Source of the DNA: Bacteroidetes bacterium UBA7674
GTDB taxonomy: Bacteria; Bacteroidota; Bacteroidia; Chitinophagales; Chitinophagaceae
Assembly: GCA_002483105.1 (NCBI GenBank)
Contig: DLHG01000011.1
Coordinates: 1-64,000 of the forward strand
Direction: 5' to 3'
Length of the DNA stretch: 64,000 nt
Below, piece by piece: positions 42,667 through 49,826 of this stretch. Numbering within the stretch: the stretch's first letter is position 1; each line of letters starts with the position of its first letter. The notes beneath the pieces are model-generated. The model was not told where the DNA came from, did no database searches, and saw only the letters and a list, made by a program, of their open reading frames with translations. Position numbers and translations under genes: made by a program.

Positions 42667-45254
42667 CAGAATTTTAACCGGTAGCTGAGATAAGGCACGA
42701 AGTTGAACAAGCTAATGCCTTTTAATTGAAATTCGCCTGGCGTAGCATCACTTACAAGATCTACACTCATTACATTACGGCGTCCGTAAGCATTAAATAC
42801 TCCGATCGACCACGTTCGCTCCATATGTTTTTTCTTCTTTTTGTGAAAGTTGATACCAACATCTAATCTATGTATGGCTGGTAACCGGTAGTTATTCCAT
42901 TGAGTATAATAATAAGTATAGTTGCTGCTGGGAGTGCTTGAGTTAGTTGTTTGTATCATCAGGTTACGGTCAAGGTCTGGGTACACCTGGTCAGGTAGCG
43001 TAATTGCTTCTCCTGTCATATAGGTCCAGTTAGCCGTAAGTTCTGTGTTTTTTCCGGGAGTATATATCAGCGAGAGTTTTAGGTTATGTCTGCGGTCGTA
43101 GCGGTAGGGGAATTTCTTTCCATCATTAAGCAGGTCAAATTTCCTCCAGTTCCACGACAACGTATATGCCGCAGATGCCACGAATGCGCCTATTTTTTTG
43201 TCTATGTTAGTTTCTATGCCATAGCTCCACCCTTTACCCTGCGTCAGTTTGTTCTGCCAGCTATCTGTATTGTCAAAAATATCTTTGCCTTGGGAATAGG
43301 CCGTTACTCCGTAAATGTCTTTGTAATACAGCTCCATATTAAAATGCAGGTTCCCCGATGTATTTAAAGAATAACCCAGCGCTCCCATGAGCGATTCCTC
43401 AGGCTCTATTTGGGCAGTACTGGGAATCCAAAAGCCCTGTGGTAGGCCATAGGTATTACTGTTTATCAGGTGGAGAAACTGGGCCATTTGTGAAAAGGAC
43501 AAATAGAACATGCTGGAAGCTGAGGCCTTGAAGGATGTGAATAATCTTGGCTGCAGACTAGAGTAGGTGAATTTGGAGCTGAACCAGTTAGCCCAATGTA
43601 GCCCCGGCCGTATCGTCCATTTTGGGCCGAGTTTAATGTCGTCTTCTACATACAAAGTCACTTCATTTGACCGGAAGGCGGTTGAAATGTTTTGTGTCTG
43701 CCCTGATGCATATTTGGACTTTACCTCTACGGGTACGAAGAAGGCGTAAGAATAGGATAAGCCTGCATCTACATTGTGTTTCGTATTGGGTGTCCATCTA
43801 AGTTGCAGTCGCAGTGCCAGATCTTTCACAGAAGACGCTCCGGTATAGCTATCTCCTGTTTTAATATCAACATCATCCAGGGTTTGACGATTGTCTTTCA
43901 TTTCAAAATTAAACGCGCTGTAGGTCAGCGTAATATTAAAAAAGGCTTTTGGGTTGATGATGGACGTCCACTTTACAGCTGAAATGTTATTTTGCCAACT
44001 GGTCCTGTTCTGCGTGTTGCTAATGTTCACGTTAAGTCTGTCCCGGCCATTGTAGAAGCTGGCATAAATTCGATTGTTTTTATTGATGATATAGTTGAAC
44101 TTCAGGTTTACATCGTAAAAGTTAACAGCCGATCCTTTTGCAAAAGGGGCAAATAGACCGTCTATCCATGTCCGCCTTGCCGCAAGCATTAATGATGAAC
44201 GTTCTTTCACTATAGGTCCTTCAAGGTTCAGAGACGCCTTAAGTAGTCCCATAGTAAATTGTCCACCTATGCGATCCATATCGCCGTCCTTCGTATTGAC
44301 ATCAATAATGGACGAAAGTCTGCCACCATAGCGTGCCGGAAAGTTCCCTTTATAAAAATCAACGGACTTCACCGATTCTGTATTATATACAGAAGTGAGC
44401 CCGTCAAAATGGTCTACATAATATAATGGAACTCCATCAAGCAGGTTGAGGTTTTGTCCCGGGTCGCCACCACGCACAACAATGGTGCTGAAGCCATCAG
44501 ATGCTGTCTGGACGCCCGAGGTATTCTGCAAGCGGCGCATAATATCGTTTTCACCAAAGAGGGCCTGCCGTTTATATATATCCTCGCCGGTCAGGTGTAA
44601 ATGATCGGCTGCTATGCCGCTTTTTTCTTCCCTATAGATTACTACTTCATCCAGGTTGTTTTCCTTAAACTCTAATAAGATATCTATACGTCTGTCACTC
44701 TCTCCCTCAATATCTACGGTATCAGCTTTATATTCTATGTACCGGTATATCGCTTTGTTATACCCAGCAGGCAAGGTAAGTGAATAGTACCCGTAATTAT
44801 TCGTAACAGCACCAACGTTAATAGAAGGGACGTAAACAACAGCGCCGATCAACACCTCTTTACTGTGTTTATCCCTTACGAACCCACTGATCGTGTACGT
44901 TCGATGCACCGGCTTTTTCTCTTTTACTGCTGGTATGATCAGGATCTTGCCCTCGCGCTCCAGGATATCCGCATTTTCGCTAGCCAGGATGGCTATAAGT
45001 ACATCTTCTATCGTTTCTTCATTTCCTTTGAGTTTTACCTTTTTGTTGGGATCGATGGTAGCCGTGCTATAGGAAATGGTAACGCCGGTTTTTTCCTGAA
45101 TGTTCTCTATGTAAGACAATATTGTACCCTTTGTAAATGAAGCACGAAAAACCCTGTTAAGCAGGGCTTTTTGCTGGGCAGTGCTTTTTACTGAACAGCA
45201 AAGAGTCAGTAAAAGTGATAATAACGCGTTACGGTTTGCTAATAATATACTCAT
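42666..45254 (-). CDS. TonB-dependent receptor with STN signalling domain
   Basis: 862 aa. After the signal peptide comes a secretin/TonB short N-terminal domain (about residues 35-105; ILSYIENIQEKTGVTISYS, then VLIAILASENADILEREGKIL). A CarboxypepD-reg-like domain (YTISGFVRDKHSKEVLIGAVVYVPS), a plug (IMRRLQNTSGVQ, VRGGDPGQNLNLLDGVPLYY) and a barrel ending in YLSYRLKF follow. The STN domain is the part that contacts FecR-type anti-sigma factors, so this receptor both transports and signals. It overlaps the anti-sigma gene by 26 bases. Confidence 0.94.
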   Translation of the reverse strand: MSILLANRNALLSLLLTLCCSVKSTAQQKALLNRVFRASFTKGTILSYIENIQEKTGVTISYSTATIDPNKKVKLKGNEETIEDVLIAILASENADILEREGKILIIPAVKEKKPVHRTYTISGFVRDKHSKEVLIGAVVYVPSINVGAVTNNYGYYSLTLPAGYNKAIYRYIEYKADTVDIEGESDRRIDILLEFKENNLDEVVIYREEKSGIAADHLHLTGEDIYKRQALFGENDIMRRLQNTSGVQTASDGFSTIVVRGGDPGQNLNLLDGVPLYYVDHFDGLTSVYNTESVKSVDFYKGNFPARYGGRLSSIIDVNTKDGDMDRIGGQFTMGLLKASLNLEGPIVKERSSLMLAARRTWIDGLFAPFAKGSAVNFYDVNLKFNYIINKNNRIYASFYNGRDRLNVNISNTQNRTSWQNNISAVKWTSIINPKAFFNITLTYSAFNFEMKDNRQTLDDVDIKTGDSYTGASSVKDLALRLQLRWTPNTKHNVDAGLSYSYAFFVPVEVKSKYASGQTQNISTAFRSNEVTLYVEDDIKLGPKWTIRPGLHWANWFSSKFTYSSLQPRLFTSFKASASSMFYLSFSQMAQFLHLINSNTYGLPQGFWIPSTAQIEPEESLMGALGYSLNTSGNLHFNMELYYKDIYGVTAYSQGKDIFDNTDSWQNKLTQGKGWSYGIETNIDKKIGAFVASAAYTLSWNWRKFDLLNDGKKFPYRYDRRHNLKLSLIYTPGKNTELTANWTYMTGEAITLPDQVYPDLDRNLMIQTTNSSTPSSNYTYYYTQWNNYRLPAIHRLDVGINFHKKKKKHMERTWSIGVFNAYGRRNVMSVDLVSDATPGEFQLKGISLFNFVPYLSYRLKF

Positions 45255-46206
45255 TGTTGATGTAAGACCATTTGCATCCGGTGATCAGGCACACGTCATC
45301 CAGTATTTGTTTGATCGTCGACTTTTTAAACTCTATAGCGATCGGTTTTTCCTGTAAATCGACGGCTACGCTTTCGTCAATCTTTATATTGATGGCCAGT
45401 ATCTTACTTAGATCGCTGATCACGCTTGCGAACGGCACGAGGTCATATTTAACGGTTCCTGTCTGCCAATACATATATCCATTGCTTACAGCATTCCCTT
45501 TTACCAGTTTTCCCGCCGTATATATTCCTTCCTGTCCTTTCTCAAGTATTACTTTGTCTCTCCCTTTTGAGACTTGCACCTTACCTGAAGCCACAGTCAC
45601 TATAGCCTTTTTCTGCCCACAGTTAACATTGAATGAAGTACCAAGCACTTTCACTTCCACCGCTTCAGCATCAATTATAAAGGGCTGTTGTTCGTTCCTT
45701 GTTACGTCAAAAAATGCTTCTCCTTTTAATGCAATTTGGCGTTTGCCTCCCTTAAATTCTGCAGGATATTTAAGCGTGCTGCCTTTACGTAGCAGTACAT
45801 GGGAATTGTCGGGCAAAGTGATCGATTCGTTTCCATGCACCGCGACTACTTCTTTAAGGCCATCTTCCATGAATGGACGTAAAAGGAATATTCCCAATAC
45901 TAATACAGCTGCTGCAGCCAGTAATTTTATAGTAACTGACAAATTAATTGTCTTGCCTTTGCGTTTATGAGATTCTTCTATGGCACTATATCCAATTTGC
46001 CGGTTCACCTTCTCCCAGGCAACTGTAGCGTCGAATTCCGGTTTTGTTAAGACTTCTTCCGCATCCTGCCAAAGCATCTTTATTTCTTCATACTCTTTCT
46101 TGTTGAGCGGGTCAGCGTTGAGCCAGCTTTGTAACCGCGCCTTTTCCTCTCCTGTGCTTTCGCCGTTAAGCGTTTTTGCAACTATTTCATATATCTGGTC
46201 ATCCAT
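45229..46206 (-). CDS. FecR-family anti-sigma factor
   Basis: 325 aa. The N-terminal ~90 residues are cytoplasmic and sigma-binding (QSWLNADPLNKKEYEEIKMLW). One transmembrane helix follows (LLAAAAVLVLGIFLLRPF), then the periplasmic FecR domain (ITLPDNSHVLLRKGSTLKYP, GEAFFDVTRNEQQPFIIDA, VLGTSFNV) and a DUF4974 C-terminus. It passes the transport signal from the STN receptor to the sigma factor. It lies 7 bases after the sigma gene and overlaps the receptor gene. Confidence 0.94.
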   Translation of the reverse strand: MDDQIYEIVAKTLNGESTGEEKARLQSWLNADPLNKKEYEEIKMLWQDAEEVLTKPEFDATVAWEKVNRQIGYSAIEESHKRKGKTINLSVTIKLLAAAAVLVLGIFLLRPFMEDGLKEVVAVHGNESITLPDNSHVLLRKGSTLKYPAEFKGGKRQIALKGEAFFDVTRNEQQPFIIDAEAVEVKVLGTSFNVNCGQKKAIVTVASGKVQVSKGRDKVILEKGQEGIYTAGKLVKGNAVSNGYMYWQTGTVKYDLVPFASVISDLSKILAINIKIDESVAVDLQEKPIAIEFKKSTIKQILDDVCLITGCKWSYINNEYIISKP

Positions 46207-46213
46207 CGCTATG

Positions 46214-46798
46214 TCACTTTAACAAATTAATAAATATAGAATGCCATTCTCTGAGCATCAGGCTCAAGAAAAATATTACTGAATGAGATACGGCAATGTC
46301 CCTGAATATTTTTATCGCTTTCCCCATCTGGTTCTCAACTGTCTTTGTCGAGATCCCCAGATTTTCAGCAGCCTGTTTGTAGCTCATACCATGAAGTTTT
46401 ATCAATAGAAAAACTTCTCTGCATTTTGTAGGGAGTCTGTTTAAGGCGTCGTTTACCCTCGCCGCCCTGTCGGTTGCCTCTTCCCTCATCTGCGATGATG
46501 TAATGAAGGTCTCCGGTTCAGGTTCTTGTATCTCCTCGGTATAATGAAGTTGTTCTTTATTTTGCTTTCTGAGCATAGAGATAGAATTGTTTCGTACCGC
46601 TGTGATGAGGTAGAAGCGAATGTCTTCAGAGCTGATCAACTCTCTTTTTTGCTCCCATATCTTGATAAAAGTATCCTGTACAACATCCTCTGCCAAATGC
46701 ATATCCCGAACATAAGTAAGAGCATAGCGGCACAGTTTTCCATACTCTTTGTCGAACAGGTCTTTGAAGGCAATATCAATAGAATCCCGGCTGGTCAT
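46214..46798 (-). CDS. ECF RNA polymerase sigma-70 factor (FecI-like)
   Basis: 194 aa with region 2 (LFDKEYGKLCRYALTYVRDMHLAEDVVQDTFIKIWEQ) and region 4 (LPTKCREVFLLIKLHGMSYKQAAENLGISTKTVENQMGKAI). It is the first gene of the six-gene unit sigma / FecR / STN receptor / DUF4249 / receptor / DUF4249. By analogy with FecIR systems it activates this operon when the receptor is occupied. The C-terminal ~25 residues are hydrophobic (SHSVIFFLSLMLREWHSIFINLLK), an extension also seen in Bacteroidota ECF factors. Confidence 0.95.
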   Translation of the reverse strand: MTSRDSIDIAFKDLFDKEYGKLCRYALTYVRDMHLAEDVVQDTFIKIWEQKRELISSEDIRFYLITAVRNNSISMLRKQNKEQLHYTEEIQEPEPETFITSSQMREEATDRAARVNDALNRLPTKCREVFLLIKLHGMSYKQAAENLGISTKTVENQMGKAIKIFRDIAVSHSVIFFLSLMLREWHSIFINLLK

Positions 46799-46892
46799 TT
46801 AGCTATTGTAACTTATATATGCAAAGAAAACAAGAAGTTTTAAGAAAACATAGTGATAGGGTTGTAGGCCACTTTCAACAGTGGCCTACATA

Positions 46893-47867
46893 TTATTTAG
46901 CCGTCACAAATGATTGACTAATCGGACCGGCATCCGTCATCATTTTGAAAACATACATTCCTGATGGTAAATCCTGTATTTCTATGTCGTTTTTGCCACC
47001 CGGCACTATACCGCGTTTCATTAACGAACCTGTAAGCGAGATGATAACGTACTCCATATCGTTACCTCCGGAGTTATCTACAAATAGCTTTTGACCGGTA
47101 TAGTAAATGGAAGCCTTTGTAGCTGCGATATTTGCCAGGCTTGTTGGGTTTGACTTTGGTGTAAACCGGTACACCATTCCATTTGCCGGATAGGTCGTAA
47201 ATCCGGAGGCAAAATGGGTCATAGAAAATGAGTCGACCGTTGGAGCGGTGGTATTTCCGGTGAGCAAGTAGATCACATCAAAATCTGTGTTCATAAAATC
47301 GAGGTCCCTTGCATAAGCTACCGTCGCGCCGCTCATAGTGAAATAATCAGCAAAATGTGTAATGCTTGAGGGGCCAAAACGGTATTCCAACACATTTGTA
47401 CCTTCATACATCCAGATCTGCATGTTAGTAGAATCTTCGGTTGACGAATAATTCACGTACTCTTCATAAAAACCTGCATTGCAGAATTCGAGTTTGAAAA
47501 TACGACTGCCGGGATTGCCTGTAACCTTATACTTTATTGGGCTTTCAGAGGTAGTCCCTTCTATGATTCCACGGTCACACATGTCACCACCATTCATAAT
47601 AAATCCTGAAATTACCCCTGTAGTATCAGTTGCTATCATACTCATTAGCAGGTTGAGATTCGATACTGTCTCAGTTCCAATTTTGAAATTGAATCCAAGG
47701 GGCACTGAATATCTCTGTTCATGCCATATCATGTTATTATTTATTGTCCCAGCTTGCGTTAGTGGCTGGTACGGCTGCGTAAAGGCAGTAACATTATAAG
47801 GCATCTGCGCCTTTGTCTGAGTCAGGGGTGTGAGCGCTATCAGTGCTCCAAGTAAATACTTTTTCAT
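46893..47867 (-). CDS. T9SS-secreted protein
   Basis: 324 aa with signal peptide (MKKYLLGALIALTPLTQTKAQ). The large domain (QRYSVPLGFNFKIGTETVSNLNLLMSM, then GNPGSRIFKLEFCNAGFYEEYVN and MQIWMYEGTNVLEYRFGPSSI) resembles a secreted beta-sandwich found in Bacteroidota adhesins. The C-terminus is a short T9SS sorting domain (IEIQDLPSGMYVFKMMTDAGPISQSF). It lies upstream of the sigma operon in the same direction, but 94 bases apart, so it is probably separate. Confidence 0.75.
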   Translation of the reverse strand: MKKYLLGALIALTPLTQTKAQMPYNVTAFTQPYQPLTQAGTINNNMIWHEQRYSVPLGFNFKIGTETVSNLNLLMSMIATDTTGVISGFIMNGGDMCDRGIIEGTTSESPIKYKVTGNPGSRIFKLEFCNAGFYEEYVNYSSTEDSTNMQIWMYEGTNVLEYRFGPSSITHFADYFTMSGATVAYARDLDFMNTDFDVIYLLTGNTTAPTVDSFSMTHFASGFTTYPANGMVYRFTPKSNPTSLANIAATKASIYYTGQKLFVDNSGGNDMEYVIISLTGSLMKRGIVPGGKNDIEIQDLPSGMYVFKMMTDAGPISQSFVTAK

Positions 47868-48231
47868 AAAAAAATTGATTGCTTTTAAAGGGAAACGAAT
47901 TTTCCGGATTTCACCCCTATGCCAGGTCGAATATTTTTTTATAAATGCGATTGTCGATAGTTACAGGTTCGGAATCGGGCGGCTTACGGTTCAGCCACTG
48001 TCGTTATTGGTCGGGATTGTCTATTTGGCTATCAATTACAATAAGGTGAAAGGCGATACAGCTGATATTTCCAGGTCTGCACCTGACCGGGAGAAGGTAG
48101 ACGACTTTAAACAGCGTTATGCCAATCAGTCTATCGAAGAACTGGAAGCCCTTACCGATTATATCCGATACACAAAGGAAGCGAGGCTGGCGGCTACTGA
48201 ATTGTTGGCAGAGCGTGTGAAGGAAGGTTAG
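47830..48231 (+). CDS. Small membrane protein with unclear start
   Basis: Only the last ~80 residues look protein-like: a hydrophobic helix (LSLLVGIVYLAINYNKVKG) followed by DKVDDFKQRYANQSIEELEALTDYIRYTKEARLAATELLAERV-like amphipathic helices (read in parts). The frame has no good start near the helix. The only ATG, at 47830, overlaps the beginning of the opposing T9SS gene. A rare start codon near 47980-48010, or a truncated gene, are the alternatives. Function is unknown. Confidence 0.4.
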   Translation: MSAISAPSKYFFIKKLIAFKGKRIFRISPLCQVEYFFINAIVDSYRFGIGRLTVQPLSLLVGIVYLAINYNKVKGDTADISRSAPDREKVDDFKQRYANQSIEELEALTDYIRYTKEARLAATELLAERVKEG

Positions 48232-48307
48232 GCTAAGAAATATCCGTCTTTTGACTGGTGTTTCTTATTGTTTCGTCTTTTAGATTTGCTGTTTAAATAT
48301 TCTCTCT

Positions 48308-48496
48308 ATGGCTTATCCGGAACGCAAACCAATTTATGATGCCTATAAAATAATAGTGCAGGAAATAATAGACTCAAAAGTTTATGAAACCTATGCCAAG
48401 AGCGAGATTGAAGAGTTAGATAAATCGATTTTAAGTGTTTTCAGGCAAATCGGCCAAATGTTGTTGATGTCTAAAGAATGGCCGAAAGAAAAGTAG
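48308..48496 (+). CDS. Small hypothetical protein (62 aa)
   Basis: 62 aa, helical and charged (AYPERKPIYDAYKIIVQEIIDSKVYE, then EELDKSILSVFRQIGQMLLMS). There is no signal or known motif. The heptad-like hydrophobic spacing suggests a helical hairpin. It lies just before the remnant repeat A and the tRNA fragments, and is possibly part of the accessory segment. Confidence 0.4.
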   Translation: MAYPERKPIYDAYKIIVQEIIDSKVYETYAKSEIEELDKSILSVFRQIGQMLLMSKEWPKEK

Positions 48497-48505
48497 TGAT
48501 GAGGT

Positions 48506-48538
48506 AGTTGCAAACTGCCATTATTTGTTGCCACAAGT
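48506..48538. repeat. Repeat A, copy 2 (direct repeat of 34310-34341)
   Basis: AGTTGCAAACTGCCATT then ATTTGTTGCCACAAGT. Aligned to 34310-34341 it shows three substitutions and one extra T over 33 positions, in the same orientation. Read on the minus strand, both copies encode NNGSLQL. The two copies lie 14.2 kb apart and flank the T9SS/LytTR and sigma/TonB modules. Confidence 0.5.
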
Positions 48539-48580
48539 GAAAACCCTTTCGGGAGTTGTGGACAGGTTTTGGTTTGGACT

Positions 48581-48608
48581 GTCTTGGTTCGAATCCAGGT
48601 CGGACTAC
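48581..48608 (+). pseudogene. tRNA 3'-end fragment (T-arm and acceptor strand)
   Basis: CTTGG-TTCGAAT-CCAGG forms a T-arm (TTC at the usual place) followed by TCGGACT-ACC, the 3' strand of an acceptor stem with discriminator and CC. No matching 5' half (AGTCCGA and D-arm) precedes it. It points at the tRNA-Lys fragment of the opposite strand, tail to tail, 3 bases apart. The amino-acid identity is not determinable. Confidence 0.4.
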
Positions 48609-48611
48609 CCT

Positions 48612-48666
48612 GTGATCCCGTTGGGACTCAAAAACCAAGACCCGCTGATTAAGAGTCAGCTGCTCT
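48612..48666 (-). pseudogene. 5'-truncated tRNA-Lys(CTT)
   Basis: On the minus strand this reads AGAGCAGCTGACTC, then TTAATCAGCGGGTC, then TTGGTTTTTGAGTC, then CCAACGGGATCAC. The anticodon arm is GCTGA-CTCTTAA-TCAGC, with anticodon CTT (48651-48653), hence lysine. The variable loop GGGTC, a T-arm and the 3' acceptor strand CGGGATC follow. The 5' acceptor strand and D-arm are missing, and the T-loop has lost its conserved C (TTTTGAG; the 38.08 kb copy has TTTCGAG). It cannot fold into a complete tRNA and looks like an attachment-site remnant. Confidence 0.55.
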
Positions 48667-48699
48667 TGTTACGTCAGTCAGGGGCTGTATCAACATATG

Positions 48700-49752
48700 T
48701 TAGTCATTTATAAACTCATCCAAATTTCGCATATAATTATATGGCGAACGCGGGTTAACCATTTTGTCGATCTGAATTAAATATGATGCGTATGAAGTAT
48801 CCCTATCCCCCTTAACGGTTTTTTTATAATCGGTATATGAAGCTACAGCACCAATTAACATTGAACTAGCAATTTTATGTGCGTGGAAAGGGTCGCCTGA
48901 TAATCCTAATGCTCCCAACGCAGTCAAAGTAGTAGGAACACCAACAGCGAAGAGAGAAGAAGCGACATTACTCCCCCAAAAATCCATACTTTTTCTCAAT
49001 TCTTTTTTGTCATGTTCTACTTGATTTAAAAAATCAGAAACTTCAATCTTTGCTTGTTCCAAATTTTCAATAGTCGATAATTTTTGAGACAGAAAATCAA
49101 GCTTTATTCGAAGTTGATCTTTCAAATCTTTACGATCTTTTACAAATTTAATTATATCAGTCACTGAGACATCTCCTATATTCCGGGGTATTAAATCTTC
49201 TAAAAAGAGTGAGCAATAGAAACCCTCAGCTTCATTGTTGCATACATAATCATCAAAATTTGCCTCTTCGGTAAAATATGGTGCAATTGACCAACTATCG
49301 GAGTCGTCAGTTCCCCTTACAAAATTTCTTCTTCTAGCAACTGTTTTTGCTAGATAAAACATATACCCTCTAGCTAGTTCCTGTGGTAGGCGTAGCCAAC
49401 CATCATGAAGAAAGTTGCCAGCAATATTTTCTAACGAGGGGTAAAGACGTTTGTCGATTTTCTCTGGGTGAATACGGTCATCATCCCCGGATTCAAGGCC
49501 AGCTGGAATAAATGGAAGGCTAGCATAGAGATCCATAAACTCATCGCCTGTTTCTTTTATATCAGTTGCGTCAAGATGAATGTTCCTTACAAGGCCAGAG
49601 TCCGATAGTTCTTTGATTGAGTCGGGATCGTTGGGTGAGTAATCCTTAGGGACAATTCTATAAACATGATCCCATAAAAGTAGACTTGATTTTACCCATT
49701 TGTCTGAATGGAATTCAATTGAAGGATAGTAAAGGATTGAATTTGATTGCAT
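48700..49752 (-). CDS. DUF6236-like protein, candidate defence partner
   Basis: 350 aa, AT-rich. The N-terminus SILYYPSIEFHSDKWVKSSLLLWDHVYRIVP matches what I recall of DUF6236. Residues about 200-260 are a helical, probably coiled-coil stretch (DLKDQLRIKLDFLSQKLSTIENLEQAKIEVSDFLNQVEHDKKELRK, in parts). Then comes a hydrophobic segment (SSLFAVGVPTTLTALGALGL) that may insert in a membrane. No catalytic motif was seen. It lies 74 bases downstream of the 847-aa ATPase in the same direction, so the two are likely one unit. Confidence 0.65.
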   Translation of the reverse strand: MQSNSILYYPSIEFHSDKWVKSSLLLWDHVYRIVPKDYSPNDPDSIKELSDSGLVRNIHLDATDIKETGDEFMDLYASLPFIPAGLESGDDDRIHPEKIDKRLYPSLENIAGNFLHDGWLRLPQELARGYMFYLAKTVARRRNFVRGTDDSDSWSIAPYFTEEANFDDYVCNNEAEGFYCSLFLEDLIPRNIGDVSVTDIIKFVKDRKDLKDQLRIKLDFLSQKLSTIENLEQAKIEVSDFLNQVEHDKKELRKSMDFWGSNVASSLFAVGVPTTLTALGALGLSGDPFHAHKIASSMLIGAVASYTDYKKTVKGDRDTSYASYLIQIDKMVNPRSPYNYMRNLDEFIND

Positions 49753-49826
49753 GTAATAAAATTTAATGAATAACTTAATTTTTCATATGCCTTACATTTG
49801 GGTTGAAAAGCAGATCGGTAATATCG

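Noticed and set aside
45272..45970. 232-codon open frame on the plus strand
   Set aside because: It is antisense to the FecR gene, which has clear domains; its translation is Ser/Thr-rich without any motif.
48525..48713. 62-codon open frame on the plus strand
   Set aside because: It runs through the two tRNA fragments, whose structure explains the sequence better.
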